DNA of 64,000 nucleotides from Collinsella sp. TF08-11AT (GTDB taxonomy: Bacteria > Actinomycetota > Coriobacteriia > Coriobacteriales > Coriobacteriaceae), in assembly GCF_003437035.1 (NCBI RefSeq), contig NZ_QSRL01000001.1, forward strand, positions 124,001-188,000, given 5' to 3'. Both the position numbers and the translations under genes were made by a program. The notes under the pieces are model-generated. The model ran no database searches and was not told the origin of the DNA. It saw nothing but the letters and a program-made list of their open reading frames with translations. Numbering within the stretch: the stretch's first letter is position 1; every line of letters starts with the position of its first letter. This document shows, piece by piece, positions 15,208 through 24,349 of the stretch.

Positions 15208-17190
15208 TTACGCTCCATCCCGTGCATGCTCGGACTCAAACTCTTCAATCGCCGCCATAAACTGCTCGCCAAAGGCGTCGGCCTTTTTCTCGCCAATGCC
15301 GTTGACCTGGACAAGCTCGTCGCGCGTCTGCGGGCGTAGACGGCACAGACCGCGCAGGGCCTTGTCGGAAAAGACCATGTACGGCGCCATCTCCAGCTCG
15401 GTCGAGATCTCCTTGCGCAGGGCGCGTAGGCGCTCGAACAGCTCGGCATCGTCGCCCACGCGCGGGCGCTGATCCAGCTCGGCCTCCTCGCGCAGCAGAT
15501 CCACCGCACGGCGGGCGCGGGCCGAGGCCTTGTGCTTGGACGCGCGACGCTTAACGGTAAAGGCAAACGCCTCGTCCTCGACCTCGCCGGCACGCGGGCC
15601 CAGGCCCACGACCGGGCACTGCCCCTGCGAGGTGACCAAATAACCGCGGCCGCACAGCTGGCCAATGATGTCCTTGATGCGCCCGACCGATTCGCTCGAC
15701 AGCTTACCGTAGCCGCGGTCCTCGTCCAGATGCATCTGGCGAATGCGCTCGGTGTTGCCGCCGTGAAGCACATCGGCGATGAGCGACTTGCCAAAGCGCA
15801 TGGGGCGCGTGGCCACATAGCGCACGGCGGCGCGAGCCATACCGGTGACGTCCTCGACCTCGAACTGCGTGAGGCAGTTGCTGCAGTTGCCACAGCCCTC
15901 GGCGTCGTCTGTGGCGGTGGCGCCCGCACCAGCCGCAGCAGCATGCTCGGCCGCGGCCTCGTCGCCAAAGTAGCGCAGCATATATTCGCGCAGGCAGCCG
16001 GTAGTATTGCAGTAGCCCTCCATCTGGCTGAGCAGACGATATCGATTCTGGAGCGCCCATGCGCGCTGCTCGTCGTCGAGCGCCTCGTCGGCCGCATCGC
16101 CGCGGTCGATCAAAAAGCGGCGCATGCGAAAATCGTTGCCGCTCCACAGCAGGTGGCAGCTGGCCGGATCGCCATCGCGACCGGCGCGGCCCGCCTCCTG
16201 GTAGTAGGCCTCGATGCTCTCGGGCACGTTGTTGTGGATGACATAGCGCACGTTGGGCTTGTCGATACCCATGCCAAAGGCGTTGGTGGCGACCATCACC
16301 TGAATGTCGTCGTCGATAAAGGCGCGCTGGCTTTGACGACGGGCGTCGTTGCCCATGCCGGCATGATAGCGGCCAACGCGAATGCCGCTGGGGCCCAGCG
16401 CCTCGGCAAGCTCGCCTGCCAGCGCATCGACTGTCTTGCGGGTCGAGCAATACACGATGCCGCTCTCGCTCGAATGCGCGATCACATAGTCGCGCACCCA
16501 CGCGGTCTTAGCCTTGTCGCCCATCTCCTCGCAGCCAAAGTAGAGGTTCTTGCGATCGAAGCCCGTCACCACCGTCGCCGGGTTTTGGAGGCCGAGCATC
16601 TGCTGAATGTCCGCACGCACGCGCTCAGTCGCTGTAGCGGTAAAGGCCGCCACGATGGGGCGCTGCGGCAGGGAATCGATAAACTCGCGAATCTGCAGGT
16701 AGGCGGGGCGGAAATCCTGACCCCATTGGCTCACGCAGTGGGCCTCGTCAATGGCCACGAGCGGAACGCCGATGCCGCCTTCGGCCGCAGCTTCCTGCGC
16801 AAAGGCCAGAAAACGCGGCTCGAGCAGGCGCTCAGGTGCCACATACATAAGCTGGTAGCGACCCTCGCGCGCCCGCTTGAGCACGGTATTTTGCTGAGCC
16901 GGCGTAAGGCTGGAGTTGAGATAACTGGGTCGCGCACCCGCCGCGAGCAACGCACGGGTCTGGTCCTCCATAAGCGACAGCAGCGGACTCACCACAAAGG
17001 TGATGCCGGGCAGCATGAGCGCAGGCACCTGGTAGCAAATGGACTTGCCGGCACCTGTGGGCATAACGCCGAGTGCATCGCGGCCGGCAAGGATCGCATC
17101 GACCATGCGGTCCTGCCCCGGGCGAAACGAGGTGTAGCCAAAATAGGCGCCGAGCGTGTCGAGCGCCATCTGCTGCATGCTATCGGTCAT
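15208..17190 (-). CDS. recQ: ATP-dependent DNA helicase RecQ
   Basis: This 660-residue protein has the RecQ domain order. Walker A is MPTGAGKSICYQ at about 43-54 and the DEAH-type box is AIDEAHCVSQWGQDFRP. A zinc-binding RQC region has cysteines in CNTTGCLREYM and CGNCSNCL at about 390-435, and the C-terminal HRDC domain reads LCRLRPQTRDELVQVNGIGEKKADAFGEQF. It unwinds recombination intermediates and stalled forks, 3' to 5'. AGGAAACC precedes the ATG at 17190. It is followed by gntR with a two-base gap, an unusual operon partner. Confidence 0.95.
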   Translation of the reverse strand: MTDSMQQMALDTLGAYFGYTSFRPGQDRMVDAILAGRDALGVMPTGAGKSICYQVPALMLPGITFVVSPLLSLMEDQTRALLAAGARPSYLNSSLTPAQQNTVLKRAREGRYQLMYVAPERLLEPRFLAFAQEAAAEGGIGVPLVAIDEAHCVSQWGQDFRPAYLQIREFIDSLPQRPIVAAFTATATERVRADIQQMLGLQNPATVVTGFDRKNLYFGCEEMGDKAKTAWVRDYVIAHSSESGIVYCSTRKTVDALAGELAEALGPSGIRVGRYHAGMGNDARRQSQRAFIDDDIQVMVATNAFGMGIDKPNVRYVIHNNVPESIEAYYQEAGRAGRDGDPASCHLLWSGNDFRMRRFLIDRGDAADEALDDEQRAWALQNRYRLLSQMEGYCNTTGCLREYMLRYFGDEAAAEHAAAAGAGATATDDAEGCGNCSNCLTQFEVEDVTGMARAAVRYVATRPMRFGKSLIADVLHGGNTERIRQMHLDEDRGYGKLSSESVGRIKDIIGQLCGRGYLVTSQGQCPVVGLGPRAGEVEDEAFAFTVKRRASKHKASARARRAVDLLREEAELDQRPRVGDDAELFERLRALRKEISTELEMAPYMVFSDKALRGLCRLRPQTRDELVQVNGIGEKKADAFGEQFMAAIEEFESEHARDGA

Positions 17191-17319
17191 GGTTTCCTAA
17201 CGTCAGAATCATCTGCCGCCGATTATACGCCGCCACGCGGACCAGTGCCGCACGGCTACCGGCCACGGGCAATACGATCCAAGGCGGATGAGCGTGGAAA
17301 CGTCGCTGGTTGAGCATGA

Positions 17320-17465
17320 GTCAGCGAAAACGCCCCTAAGCGAGCAAGGTGACGTGAAAGAGGAGGGAAGCGTACTTCGGTACGCGACCGACGATTGAAC
17401 GTCAGATTGCCGCCTAGGGGCGTTTGCAGCGTCGACCGGTCCGTCGTTCGTTAGAACGACGGACC
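17320..17465 (+). ncRNA. Three-stem structured repeat, full copy A
   Basis: Fixed blocks GTCAGCGAAAA, GCGAGCAAGGTG, CAGATTGCCGC and TTTGCAGCGTCG alternate with three stems. P1 pairs 17328-17338 with 17415-17425 (11 bp, extended by 3 bp after a mismatch). P2 is GCGTAC-TTCG-GTACGC at 17370-17385. P3 is a perfect 12-bp stem with a GTTA loop at 17438-17465. Copy B (25735-25881) keeps the fixed blocks but has different, still complementary, stems. This pattern is what selection on structure would leave. Whether it is an RNA, and on which strand, is inference. Confidence 0.6.
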
Positions 17466-17470
17466 AAAAC

Positions 17471-17562
17471 TTCTGATCATGCCGCCGAAGTTGAAAGGCA
17501 GATTGCCGCTCTGGCGGGCTTGCAGCGTCGAGCCGTTACGCGATTTGGTAAAACCGCGTAAC
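17471..17562 (+). repeat. Truncated copy of the three-stem repeat
   Basis: Only the 3' half is present. It starts TCTGATCATGCCGCCGAAG as in copy B, then CAGATTGCCGCTCTGGCGGG, TTGCAGCGTCG and a P3 hairpin at 17535-17562 with a GGTA loop and one mismatch. The missing 5' half leaves P1 unpaired. P3 abuts the stop of gntR (17563) and may act as its terminator. Confidence 0.65.
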
Positions 17563-18282
17563 CTACATGACCATGACGTAGCGGCTGCCCACGTAGTACT
17601 GCTTACCCATCAGGACCGGCTCGCCATTGGGGCCGATAAAGCCGGCACGCAGGTTGAGCAGCGGATCGTGCGGGGCAATGCCCAGCTCGGTGGCCTGCTC
17701 GGCGTTGGCACGAACGGCCTCGACCGTACGGTAGCCAACCGAGACGATCGGTGTTCCGCCAACACGCTCGACCTCGGCAAAAATCGACTTGTCCTCAAGA
17801 TCGGCCGTCAACAGCTCGCGGTATGCATCAAACGGCACAAAGATGTTTTCCTCAAAGATGGGCTCGCCGTCGGCCGTGCGCACGCGCTTAATATGCAGCA
17901 GCAGCGCATCCTTCTGCAGACCAAAGAATTCCATCTCGTTTTGGCGCGCTGGCACAATCTGGCAATCGATCACATGCGCGCCCGCCTTCATGCCGTTATC
18001 GGCGCAAAGCTCGGTGAACGTCTGCAGCGTCGAGGCGTGGAACTGGCGGTTGATGTGCGGCGTGGAGACAAAGGTGCCGCGGCCCTGCTGCTTAACCAGA
18101 TAGCCGTCGGAACACAGTTCCTCGACGGCGCGGCGCACCGTAATGCGGCTCACCTCGTACTGTTCGGCAAGCTCAAGCTCAGATGGAATGCGCTCCTTTG
18201 GTGCATAAACACCTTTCTCAATCGCGTCCTTGATCTCGTCGTAAATCTGCTGGTAAAGCGGTGCATTTTTGGGCGCTGGCAT
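17563..18282 (-). CDS. GntR/HutC family transcriptional regulator (copy 3)
   Basis: This 239-residue protein has a GntR winged helix at about 8-64 (PLYQQIYDEIKDAIEKG, PKERIPSELELAEQYEVSR, TVRRAVEELCSDGYLV) and a C-terminal UTRA sensor domain. The start at 18282 is followed by MPAPKNAP. It stands alone between the structured repeats and yitT, with no structural gene beside it. A perfect palindrome lies upstream at 18324-18342. Its 11-base core TATAACGTCTT recurs in the promoter of the second PTS operon, so that operon is the probable target. Confidence 0.88.
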   Translation of the reverse strand: MPAPKNAPLYQQIYDEIKDAIEKGVYAPKERIPSELELAEQYEVSRITVRRAVEELCSDGYLVKQQGRGTFVSTPHINRQFHASTLQTFTELCADNGMKAGAHVIDCQIVPARQNEMEFFGLQKDALLLHIKRVRTADGEPIFEENIFVPFDAYRELLTADLEDKSIFAEVERVGGTPIVSVGYRTVEAVRANAEQATELGIAPHDPLLNLRAGFIGPNGEPVLMGKQYYVGSRYVMVM

Positions 18283-18323
18283 ATCTGATCACTCTTATCA
18301 AAATAGCGAAATAACTAATACGT

Positions 18324-18342
18324 ATATAACGTCTTGTTATAT
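18324..18342. promoter_or_regulatory. Palindromic operator candidate of gntR (17563)
   Basis: ATATAAC-GTCTT-GTTATAT is a perfect 7-bp inverted repeat 42 bases upstream of the gene. The core TATAACGTCTT (18325-18335) is identical to 24350-24360 ahead of the second PTS operon. Confidence 0.6.
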
Positions 18343-18386
18343 GTTACCTCAGTTTGATAAAACGATACACCACATACAACAAATCC

Positions 18387-19394
18387 TTACTTGCCGTCGT
18401 CCTGCTGCAAGCTTTCCTGATCGTGCAGACGGGCCTGCCTGCTGGCCATGCGCGCGGGCTTGTCGGGATCGGGAACGGCTGTGGGCATGGGCTCGTCGAC
18501 ATGACCGCCCCACCAGCCGCCCACAAAGTTGAGCGTGTGGAACACATTGATTACCGCGCCGGGATCCACGTCGCACACCAGCTTGATAATATCCTGGCTC
18601 TCGTAGGTCGAGACAACGGCGTGCAGCAGGTACATCTTTTCGCGGCTGTATCCGCCAACGACCTCGGCGCAGCTGATGCCGTGCTGAAAATGGTCGATAT
18701 AGGCGTTCATGACCTCGTCGGCCTTGCGCGTCGTGATCTGCAGCGTTACGCGGTCATAGCGGCGGTAGAAGCTGTCGATGGTCTTGGTCGAAATAAACTG
18801 GAACACGATAGAATACGCCGCATTGTCCCAGCCAAACATAAAGCCGAAGATCGCCAGGATAAAACAGTTAAAGCCAAAGATGACGCCCCAGATGGTCTTG
18901 CCCGTGTGGTTGGAAACCCACAGCGCGATAAAGTCGGTACCGCCGGTGGATGCGCCGGACTTAAGCGCAATGGCAGCGCCCAGGCCCGAGACCACGCCGC
19001 CAAAAATGATAAGCATGATCTTGTCGCCCAAAAACGGTGCGAAGTGAAAGATGTTGAGGAACAGCGACGAAAGCACGACCTGCATCATCGAGAAGATGAC
19101 GAAGCGCCTGCTGATGCCGCTCCAGCACAGAAGCGCCACGGGGATGTTGAGCGCGAGCATGCCGAGCGAGATGTCGATATGAACGCCGCCGAGCGAGGTA
19201 ACGCGATCGAGCAGGACCGCGACGCCGGTGAGGCCGCTCGGAAGCAGGTCGGCGGGGCGAATGAACGCCTGGATCAAAAATGTCTGAAGAACGGCGGAAA
19301 TCGTGACCGCCACGGCAGTAATGGCGCGACGAACGATGGTGAGGCGGCCGAGCACGAGCACGCGGTCCGTGAGCTGATCGATGGCGTTCGCCAC
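18387..19394 (-). CDS. YitT family membrane protein
   Basis: This 335-residue protein has five or six hydrophobic segments in the first 200 residues (for example GRLTIVRRAITAVAVTISAV and the GGVVSGLGAAIALKSGASTGG segment). A C-terminal DUF2179-type soluble domain (RVTLQITTRKADEVMNAYI, GYSREKMYLLHAVVS) follows. This is the YitT/DUF161 plus DUF2179 layout, and the function of the family is not settled. The start is GTG at 19394, eight bases after AAAGGAG. The polar C-terminal tail of about 45 residues (after WWGGHV) is not conserved-looking. It is monocistronic. Confidence 0.88.
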   Translation of the reverse strand: MANAIDQLTDRVLVLGRLTIVRRAITAVAVTISAVLQTFLIQAFIRPADLLPSGLTGVAVLLDRVTSLGGVHIDISLGMLALNIPVALLCWSGISRRFVIFSMMQVVLSSLFLNIFHFAPFLGDKIMLIIFGGVVSGLGAAIALKSGASTGGTDFIALWVSNHTGKTIWGVIFGFNCFILAIFGFMFGWDNAAYSIVFQFISTKTIDSFYRRYDRVTLQITTRKADEVMNAYIDHFQHGISCAEVVGGYSREKMYLLHAVVSTYESQDIIKLVCDVDPGAVINVFHTLNFVGGWWGGHVDEPMPTAVPDPDKPARMASRQARLHDQESLQQDDGK

Positions 19395-19530
19395 GTAGGC
19401 TCCTTTCGAGGGCAGATGTAGTTGTGGGGCATGTCGGCGATTGTAGCATGGAGCGCGAAAGGGCGCTTCAATTCACCCGCTCTCGACAACCAAAACGAGC
19501 CAGCATCTCCCCAACCAAAGAGCCCAAAAT

Positions 19531-19653
19531 CTAAGTGAGTAGACTATTCGCGACCTGTCGAGCACACCCAAAACAGCCACCTCTGTGACCTGCAGTTTTA
19601 CTAAGGCAGATTCGCTTTGTGCTCTGCCTGAGCCGAAAAGTCTACTCACTTAG
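19531..19653. repeat. 123-bp terminal-inverted-repeat element, copy A
   Basis: The ends are CTAAGTGAGTAGACT and its exact inverted copy. The interior includes ACCTGCAGTTTTACTAAGGC. A copy of exactly the same length, different at only about one base in ten, is at 27953-28075. There is no coding frame. It looks like a miniature mobile element, and no target duplication is obvious. Confidence 0.85.
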
Positions 19654-19747
19654 TCTGAGTCGGAGCCAAACGGATCAAATCGAAGCCAAAATGAGCCGAT
19701 CTGCCGCAATAGACGCGTGAATCGGTACTTCTCGTAGCGAATTGACG

Positions 19748-20377
19748 CTATAAAGCGGTCAGAATGTCGGCGAGGCTATCGATGATGGCATCAGCGGCGG
19801 ACTGATCCAGGTTGACGCCCTCGTGCGGACGCAGTGCCAGGACGCGGGCGCCGGAGCGCTTGCCGGCCTCGATGCCCAACGGCGAGTCCTCGATAACCAG
19901 ACACTCGGACGGCTCAACATCCAGCGCCTCCATGGCACGCAGGTAGATCTCGGGGTCGGGCTTAAACGCACTGCACTCGTGACCGCTGATGGTGTAGTCC
20001 AGCACGTCGCCGATACCGGCAATCTCCACCAGCTCGTCGATCAACTCGCGATAGGACGAGCTCGCGATGGCACACTTCACGCCACGCTCATGCAGCTCAC
20101 GCATCACCGGCTCCGTCTGCTCGTTGAGCAGCTCGGCATACGGAACGGGGTGGTCCGGGCTGTAGACCTGCTTGTACTCCACACGCAGGCGCTCGCGCAG
20201 CTCAATATCGTCGGGCACCAGCGACTTCCAAATGGCAGGCTCGTTAGACCCCGAAAGATCGGGGATCTCGTCAAAGTGGAACCCCTTCTCCTCCATAAAC
20301 GCCACGCGGCGACGGTTATAGAACCACTCGGTATCGACCAGCACGCCGTCCATATCAAACAGCACTGCCTTGATCAT
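19748..20377 (-). CDS. HAD-superfamily hydrolase, beta-phosphoglucomutase-like
   Basis: This 209-residue protein has the HAD motifs in order: DMDGVLVDTE at 8-17 (nucleophile and acid Asp), IASSSY for motif II, KPDPEIYLRA for motif III and VIEDSPLGIEA for motif IV. The alpha-helical cap between motifs I and II places it with sugar phosphatases and beta-phosphoglucomutase-like enzymes. The ATG at 20377 has GGAG six bases upstream. An in-frame TTG at 20512 lies in repeat DNA and is not credible. It lies downstream of the PTS-SIS operon on the same strand and could act on a sugar phosphate from it, but that is inference. Confidence 0.87.
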   Translation of the reverse strand: MIKAVLFDMDGVLVDTEWFYNRRRVAFMEEKGFHFDEIPDLSGSNEPAIWKSLVPDDIELRERLRVEYKQVYSPDHPVPYAELLNEQTEPVMRELHERGVKCAIASSSYRELIDELVEIAGIGDVLDYTISGHECSAFKPDPEIYLRAMEALDVEPSECLVIEDSPLGIEAGKRSGARVLALRPHEGVNLDQSAADAIIDSLADILTAL

Positions 20378-20391
20378 ACGCATCTCCTCCC

Positions 20392-20437
20392 ACCTGCCAA
20401 AAAGGGACAGGTTTATTTTGGTAGGTTTTATCTGGGG
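20392..20437 (-). repeat. AACCTGCC repeat unit (copy 2)
   Basis: It is an inverted copy of the 45-base unit at 10150-10199, with AGGTTTATTTTGGTAGGTT in the centre. It lies just upstream of the HAD gene and contains no hairpin partner like copies 1 and 4. Confidence 0.75.
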
Positions 20438-20475
20438 TTTTGCGGCGCGAGGGCGCGCCCTCCCCAGAGCAAAAA

Positions 20476-20503
20476 AGGGGACGGGGCGCAAACCCCATCC
20501 CCT
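20476..20503 (-). terminator. Terminator of the second PTS-SIS operon
   Basis: On the minus strand AGGGGATGGGG pairs with CCCCGTCCCCT and is followed by TTTTTG, about 35 bases after the SIS stop. Confidence 0.85.
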
Positions 20504-20536
20504 CTCAATCAACCCGTAAGGTCTACTTACTTGTGA

Positions 20537-21520
20537 TTAGTAGGAAAGCTTCCACATGTAGCGACGCATGGTCAGCGGGTGCTGACGGGCCTCGGCGATC
20601 TGGTTGCCGTACTCGCGCATAACGGCGAGGTGCAGCAGCGGGTTGAAGTAGGTGACGACGCTTGCCGGCACGGCGTCGGCCAGACCGTAGTCCTTGGAGT
20701 CGATCAGAGCGACCTTGGCGCCCATGCGCTTAAGGAAGGTGAGGGCGCGGGCGTCCATCGGACGGGTGGCACCATCGGACATGAAGAAGACGTAGGGCTT
20801 ACCCTCGGTGGAAACCTCGAACGGGCCGTGGAAGTACTCGCCGGTGTTGTAGGCGGCGGCGTCGATCCACTGCATCTCGGTGAACAGGAAGGCGGCGTGA
20901 GAATAAGCCATCTTCTCGGAGGCACCGGAGGCCATGAAGTAGATCATCTCGTCGTCCTTGAAGTCCTGGGCGAACTGCTTGGCGAGGCCCTTGGCGGACT
21001 GAGCGGCGTTCTCGCAGAGCTCGAAGACGTTGGTGAGGCCGGTGATCATGTCCTCGTAGTGGTCATAGCCCTCGGTCTGCTGAAGGATCTCGACAGCAAG
21101 AGCGATGGCGTAGCCGGGCTTCTCGCACTTGGCAGCGTAGTTGGCGTGGAAGCCGTGGACGATGACGTGGTCGGCGTCGACGGTCAGAGCGGAGCCAGCC
21201 TTGTTGGTGAGGGAGACGACCGGGCAGTTGTGCTTCTTGGCGGTCTTGTTGGCCTCGACGGTCTCGGGCGTGGAGCCACCGAGGGAGCAGGTGATCACGA
21301 AGGTGTGCTCGTTGACCCAGGAAGGCGTGTCGTAGTTGAACTCGTTAGCGGTGAAGATCTGAACGTTCAGCTTGTCCGTGTTGTTGGCCAGGAAGTACTT
21401 GGCAGGGTAAAGGTCGGACATGGAAGCACCGCAGCCGACGAAGGCGACGCTGTGGATCTCGTGGTTGGACAGGACGTCAGCGACGATCTGCTTAGGGAGG
21501 TTAAGGTCGATCTCGTACAT
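20537..21520 (-). CDS. SIS-domain deglycase of the fructosamine-6-phosphate type (copy 3)
   Basis: This 327-residue protein has two SIS domains: VGCGASMSDLYPAKYF at 28-43, SLGGSTPETVEA at 79-90, and the second from about 198 (SGASEKMAYSHA). Residues 228-234 read EYFHGPF, with the proposed catalytic Glu228, and the tail reads HPLTMRRYMWKLSY. It is the last gene of the operon IIAB-IIC-IID-SIS. The ATG at 21520 is nine bases after AAAGGA, while an ATG at 21529 touches it. The expected reaction is release of a hexose 6-phosphate and an amine from a substrate phosphorylated by the PTS. Confidence 0.86.
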   Translation of the reverse strand: MYEIDLNLPKQIVADVLSNHEIHSVAFVGCGASMSDLYPAKYFLANNTDKLNVQIFTANEFNYDTPSWVNEHTFVITCSLGGSTPETVEANKTAKKHNCPVVSLTNKAGSALTVDADHVIVHGFHANYAAKCEKPGYAIALAVEILQQTEGYDHYEDMITGLTNVFELCENAAQSAKGLAKQFAQDFKDDEMIYFMASGASEKMAYSHAAFLFTEMQWIDAAAYNTGEYFHGPFEVSTEGKPYVFFMSDGATRPMDARALTFLKRMGAKVALIDSKDYGLADAVPASVVTYFNPLLHLAVMREYGNQIAEARQHPLTMRRYMWKLSY

Positions 21521-21719
21521 CTGACACATTCCTTTCGATTTTTTGCGGCGCCACATTGCCGGGCGCTCGCAGGGTTACCGTGGTTTGGACCGAGTCGCCG
21601 GCCCGTTGAGGATGTGTCAAAGGAACTGCCCCTTTGACACATCTAGGGATGGAAGCCTGCCTGGGGTATGGGATGCCAGGCAGGCCCCCGGGGGAAAGCG
21701 GTTAGGCGCTTGGTCGCGA

Positions 21720-22553
21720 CTAGGCCAGGATGCCGGCCGCGGAGAGGGCGATGCCGCCCACGATGGCGATCACGAGAAGCCAACCGGTGTTGACGTTCTT
21801 CTTGATGAGCCAGTACATAAGGCCGGTGAGGCCGAGGGAGATCATCTGGGGCATCATGCCGTCCAGGATGTCCTGGATCACGACGGTGCCGTCAGCGAAC
21901 TGCAGCGGGGTGGTGGCGCCGATCAGCGTGGCGATCATGCCGCCCACGGACATAAGACCTACGATGCCGCAGACATACATGAGCTTTTCCATGAGGTCGC
22001 CGCCCTGAAGCTTGCTCAGGTACTCGTGGCCGCCCTGATAGCCCATCTTGGCTGCGAACCAAGTGATCAGCACAGAGGGGACGATGGAGATGAGCATGGC
22101 CAGGATCGGGCCCATGATGGAGCCCTGCTGAGCCAGCTGAACGCCCAGGCCAAAGGCGATAACGCGGATGGTGCCCTGGAAGAGGGAGTCACCGATGCCG
22201 GAAAGCGGACCCATGAGGGAGGTCTTGACCGCGTTGATCGAATCGGGATCGAAGTTCTCGGGATCCTTGGCGTACTCCTCCTCCATGGAGGCGGCGAGAC
22301 CTAGGACAAAAGCGCTCGTCTGCGGGGTGCAGTTGTAGAACGCCATGTGACGGTGGTAAGCCTCTTTCTTAGCAGCGAGCTGCTTGGGGTCGGACTCGTC
22401 CGGATAGAGGCGGTCGAGCGTGGGAACCATGCCGTAGAGGAAGCCCATGTTCATCTGACGCTCGTAGTTCCAAGAGGCCTGGATGGCCCAGGAGCGCCAG
22501 AAGAACTGGCTGACCTTCTTGTTCAGGGACACGTCCTTGGTTGCGGTTGCCAT
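21720..22553 (-). CDS. PTS mannose/fructose/sorbose family subunit IID (second operon)
   Basis: This EIID of about 277 residues begins MATATKDVSLNKKVSQFFWR, with the family core TSLMGPLSGIGDSLFQGT and hydrophobic segments at the C-terminal end. AAGGAGG lies eight bases before the ATG at 22553, which rules out the longer upstream reading. It pairs with the IIC gene 13 bases upstream. Like the first operon's IID it lacks features that tell the sugar. Confidence 0.93.
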   Translation of the reverse strand: MATATKDVSLNKKVSQFFWRSWAIQASWNYERQMNMGFLYGMVPTLDRLYPDESDPKQLAAKKEAYHRHMAFYNCTPQTSAFVLGLAASMEEEYAKDPENFDPDSINAVKTSLMGPLSGIGDSLFQGTIRVIAFGLGVQLAQQGSIMGPILAMLISIVPSVLITWFAAKMGYQGGHEYLSKLQGGDLMEKLMYVCGIVGLMSVGGMIATLIGATTPLQFADGTVVIQDILDGMMPQMISLGLTGLMYWLIKKNVNTGWLLVIAIVGGIALSAAGILA

Positions 22554-22566
22554 AGTGTGTTCCTCC

Positions 22567-23361
22567 TTAGTCTTCGTCGTCTTCGAGCGGATCGTAGTCG
22601 GAATCGACACCGGCGGTTGCATGGGAGCCATTGAACTTGAAGCCCATGAAGACGATAGCCAGGCACACACCGATCAGGGCGACCGCGATGACGGACAGGT
22701 TGAGGTAGGCGGCGAGCAGGAAACCGATGAACAGGAACGGGGTCATACCCTTCTTGATCATCATGGTGAGCAGCAGAGCCAGACCGTAGGCGGTCATGAT
22801 CTTGGTCGAAACGTTCAGACCAACGGACAGCCACTCGGGAACCATGTTGACGATGGCCTGAACCAGGTCGGTGCCAACAAAGACGGCCAGGAAGATCGGC
22901 AGGAAGTACATGATGGCGTACAGACCGGAGCCGGCGCAGATGTGCATACGGTAGGCGGTCTTGAAGTTACCGTTATCGATCGCGCTATCGGCCACATGGG
23001 TGAGGGCGGCGATGATGGAACGGAACACGATGCCGAGGAGCTGACCCAAGACGGCGACCGGGATGGCGATCGTCATGGCGGTCTCGGCGGAAGCATCGGT
23101 CAGGCACGCAAAGGCAGCGGCCACGATGCCGCCCAGGACCATATCGGGCGGAACGGCGGCGCCGACCTGCACCAGGCCCATGGACACGAGCTCGACGGCG
23201 GCACCGACGGCAAGGCCGGTGGGCACATCACCCAGCAGCAGACCGACGAGCGTAGCGCCAACGAGGGGCTGCTCGAAGTTAAGACGACCGAGCAGGCGGG
23301 AGTCCCACATGCAGAACACGCCGACGAGGCCGACGAGCACCGCACTGATGAACGTATTCAT
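22567..23361 (-). CDS. PTS mannose/fructose/sorbose family subunit IIC (second operon)
   Basis: This 264-residue polytopic membrane protein has the EIIC segment LLGDVPTGLAVGAAVELVSMG at about 43-63 and GAAVPPDMVLGGIVA. GAAAGGAGAAGGG precedes the ATG at 23361. It ends with an acidic tail (DYDPLEDDED). It is the substrate channel subunit, placed between IIAB and IID in the usual order. Confidence 0.93.
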   Translation of the reverse strand: MNTFISAVLVGLVGVFCMWDSRLLGRLNFEQPLVGATLVGLLLGDVPTGLAVGAAVELVSMGLVQVGAAVPPDMVLGGIVAAAFACLTDASAETAMTIAIPVAVLGQLLGIVFRSIIAALTHVADSAIDNGNFKTAYRMHICAGSGLYAIMYFLPIFLAVFVGTDLVQAIVNMVPEWLSVGLNVSTKIMTAYGLALLLTMMIKKGMTPFLFIGFLLAAYLNLSVIAVALIGVCLAIVFMGFKFNGSHATAGVDSDYDPLEDDED

Positions 23362-23397
23362 ACCCTTCTCCTTTCAGTCAGGCAAAAGCCTGGTTGA

Positions 23398-24321
23398 TTA
23401 CAGCTTGGCGTCGATGTCGACGCTCTGATACGTAGGGGTCTGCTGGACATAGAGCTTGATACCCATGTCGAGCAGCTGGTTGACGTCGGCCTTCTGGGTG
23501 GCGTCGAGGAAGACGGAGCTGTCCTTGCCGCCGATCTGATCGGCACCGTCGTGGTTGGCGGTGGCGCCCAGGTTGATGGCGTCGAGCTTGTAGCCCTGGC
23601 AGAACTGCAGCATCTCGGCAGTGTTGCCAAAGACGAACATGACGCGCTCGCCGAGGGTGTTGAGCTTGTCCATCTTGGCGAGGGCACGCTCGACGGTGAA
23701 GACGTTCAGGCGCACGCCCTGGGGCTTGGCCAGCTTAAGAGCGCCCTTCTTGATGTCATCGTTGGCGGCAGCGTTGTCGACGACGATGATGCGCTCGGCC
23801 TGAACCTTGGTGGTCCAGGTAAAGACGACCTGGCCGTGCAGCAGACGGTAGTCAAGACGTGCGAGGACGATCTTGGCGGGACCGGAGCTGTGACGGGACG
23901 CCTTGGCCTTCTTGGCGGGAGCCGCGGCGGCCTCGACCGGTGCGTTGGGGTTGGTCAGACCGGTGCGGGCCTCGTTGATGAGGGCCGCGAGCTCGGCGCC
24001 CTTGACGGGGACGGGGCTCATAGCGAGCGTGAGCGCCAGCGGGATGTTGAAACCGCTGACAACCGTGAACTTCGTGCCGTTCTTGGAAAGCTCGACCATG
24101 TTGTTGTTGACCGAGCTGCCGAGCATATCGGTCAGCACATAGACGGTGTCGTCCGCGTTGAACGTGGCGATCATAGCCTCAACCTTATTGGTGATGGGCT
24201 CCTTGTCGTCACGAGCAAGCGACACGACGTGGACGTTCGACACGTCGCCGAGAACCATCTCGAGCGTGTCTTTGGCGCCTGCGGCCAGGCCGCCATGAGA
24301 TGCGAGAATGATCTGATTCAT
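23398..24321 (-). CDS. PTS mannose/fructose/sorbose family fused subunit IIAB (second operon)
   Basis: This 307-residue fusion has an EIIA domain at 1-120 with His9 in MNQIILASHGG. An Ala/Lys/Pro-rich linker covers about 128-147. An EIIB domain from about 148 has His162 in YRLLHGQV. Both His residues are the phosphate carriers of this family, so the phosphorelay domains are intact. AAGGAGGAGG precedes the ATG. It is the first gene of the IIAB-IIC-IID-SIS operon. The first operon keeps IIA and IIB as separate genes, so the two systems are not a recent duplication. Confidence 0.94.
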   Translation of the reverse strand: MNQIILASHGGLAAGAKDTLEMVLGDVSNVHVVSLARDDKEPITNKVEAMIATFNADDTVYVLTDMLGSSVNNNMVELSKNGTKFTVVSGFNIPLALTLAMSPVPVKGAELAALINEARTGLTNPNAPVEAAAAPAKKAKASRHSSGPAKIVLARLDYRLLHGQVVFTWTTKVQAERIIVVDNAAANDDIKKGALKLAKPQGVRLNVFTVERALAKMDKLNTLGERVMFVFGNTAEMLQFCQGYKLDAINLGATANHDGADQIGGKDSSVFLDATQKADVNQLLDMGIKLYVQQTPTYQSVDIDAKL

Positions 24322-24349
24322 CTTGCCTCCTCCTTTTCGTTATGGTCAT

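Noticed and set aside
17320..17562. Group II intron or insertion sequence at the structured repeats
   Set aside because: The elements are about 146 bases with no reverse transcriptase, transposase or splice signals.
20378..20512. A 45-residue extension of the HAD gene from TTG 20512
   Set aside because: It crosses the operon terminator and an AACCTGCC repeat. The HAD motif normally starts within ten residues of the N-terminus.
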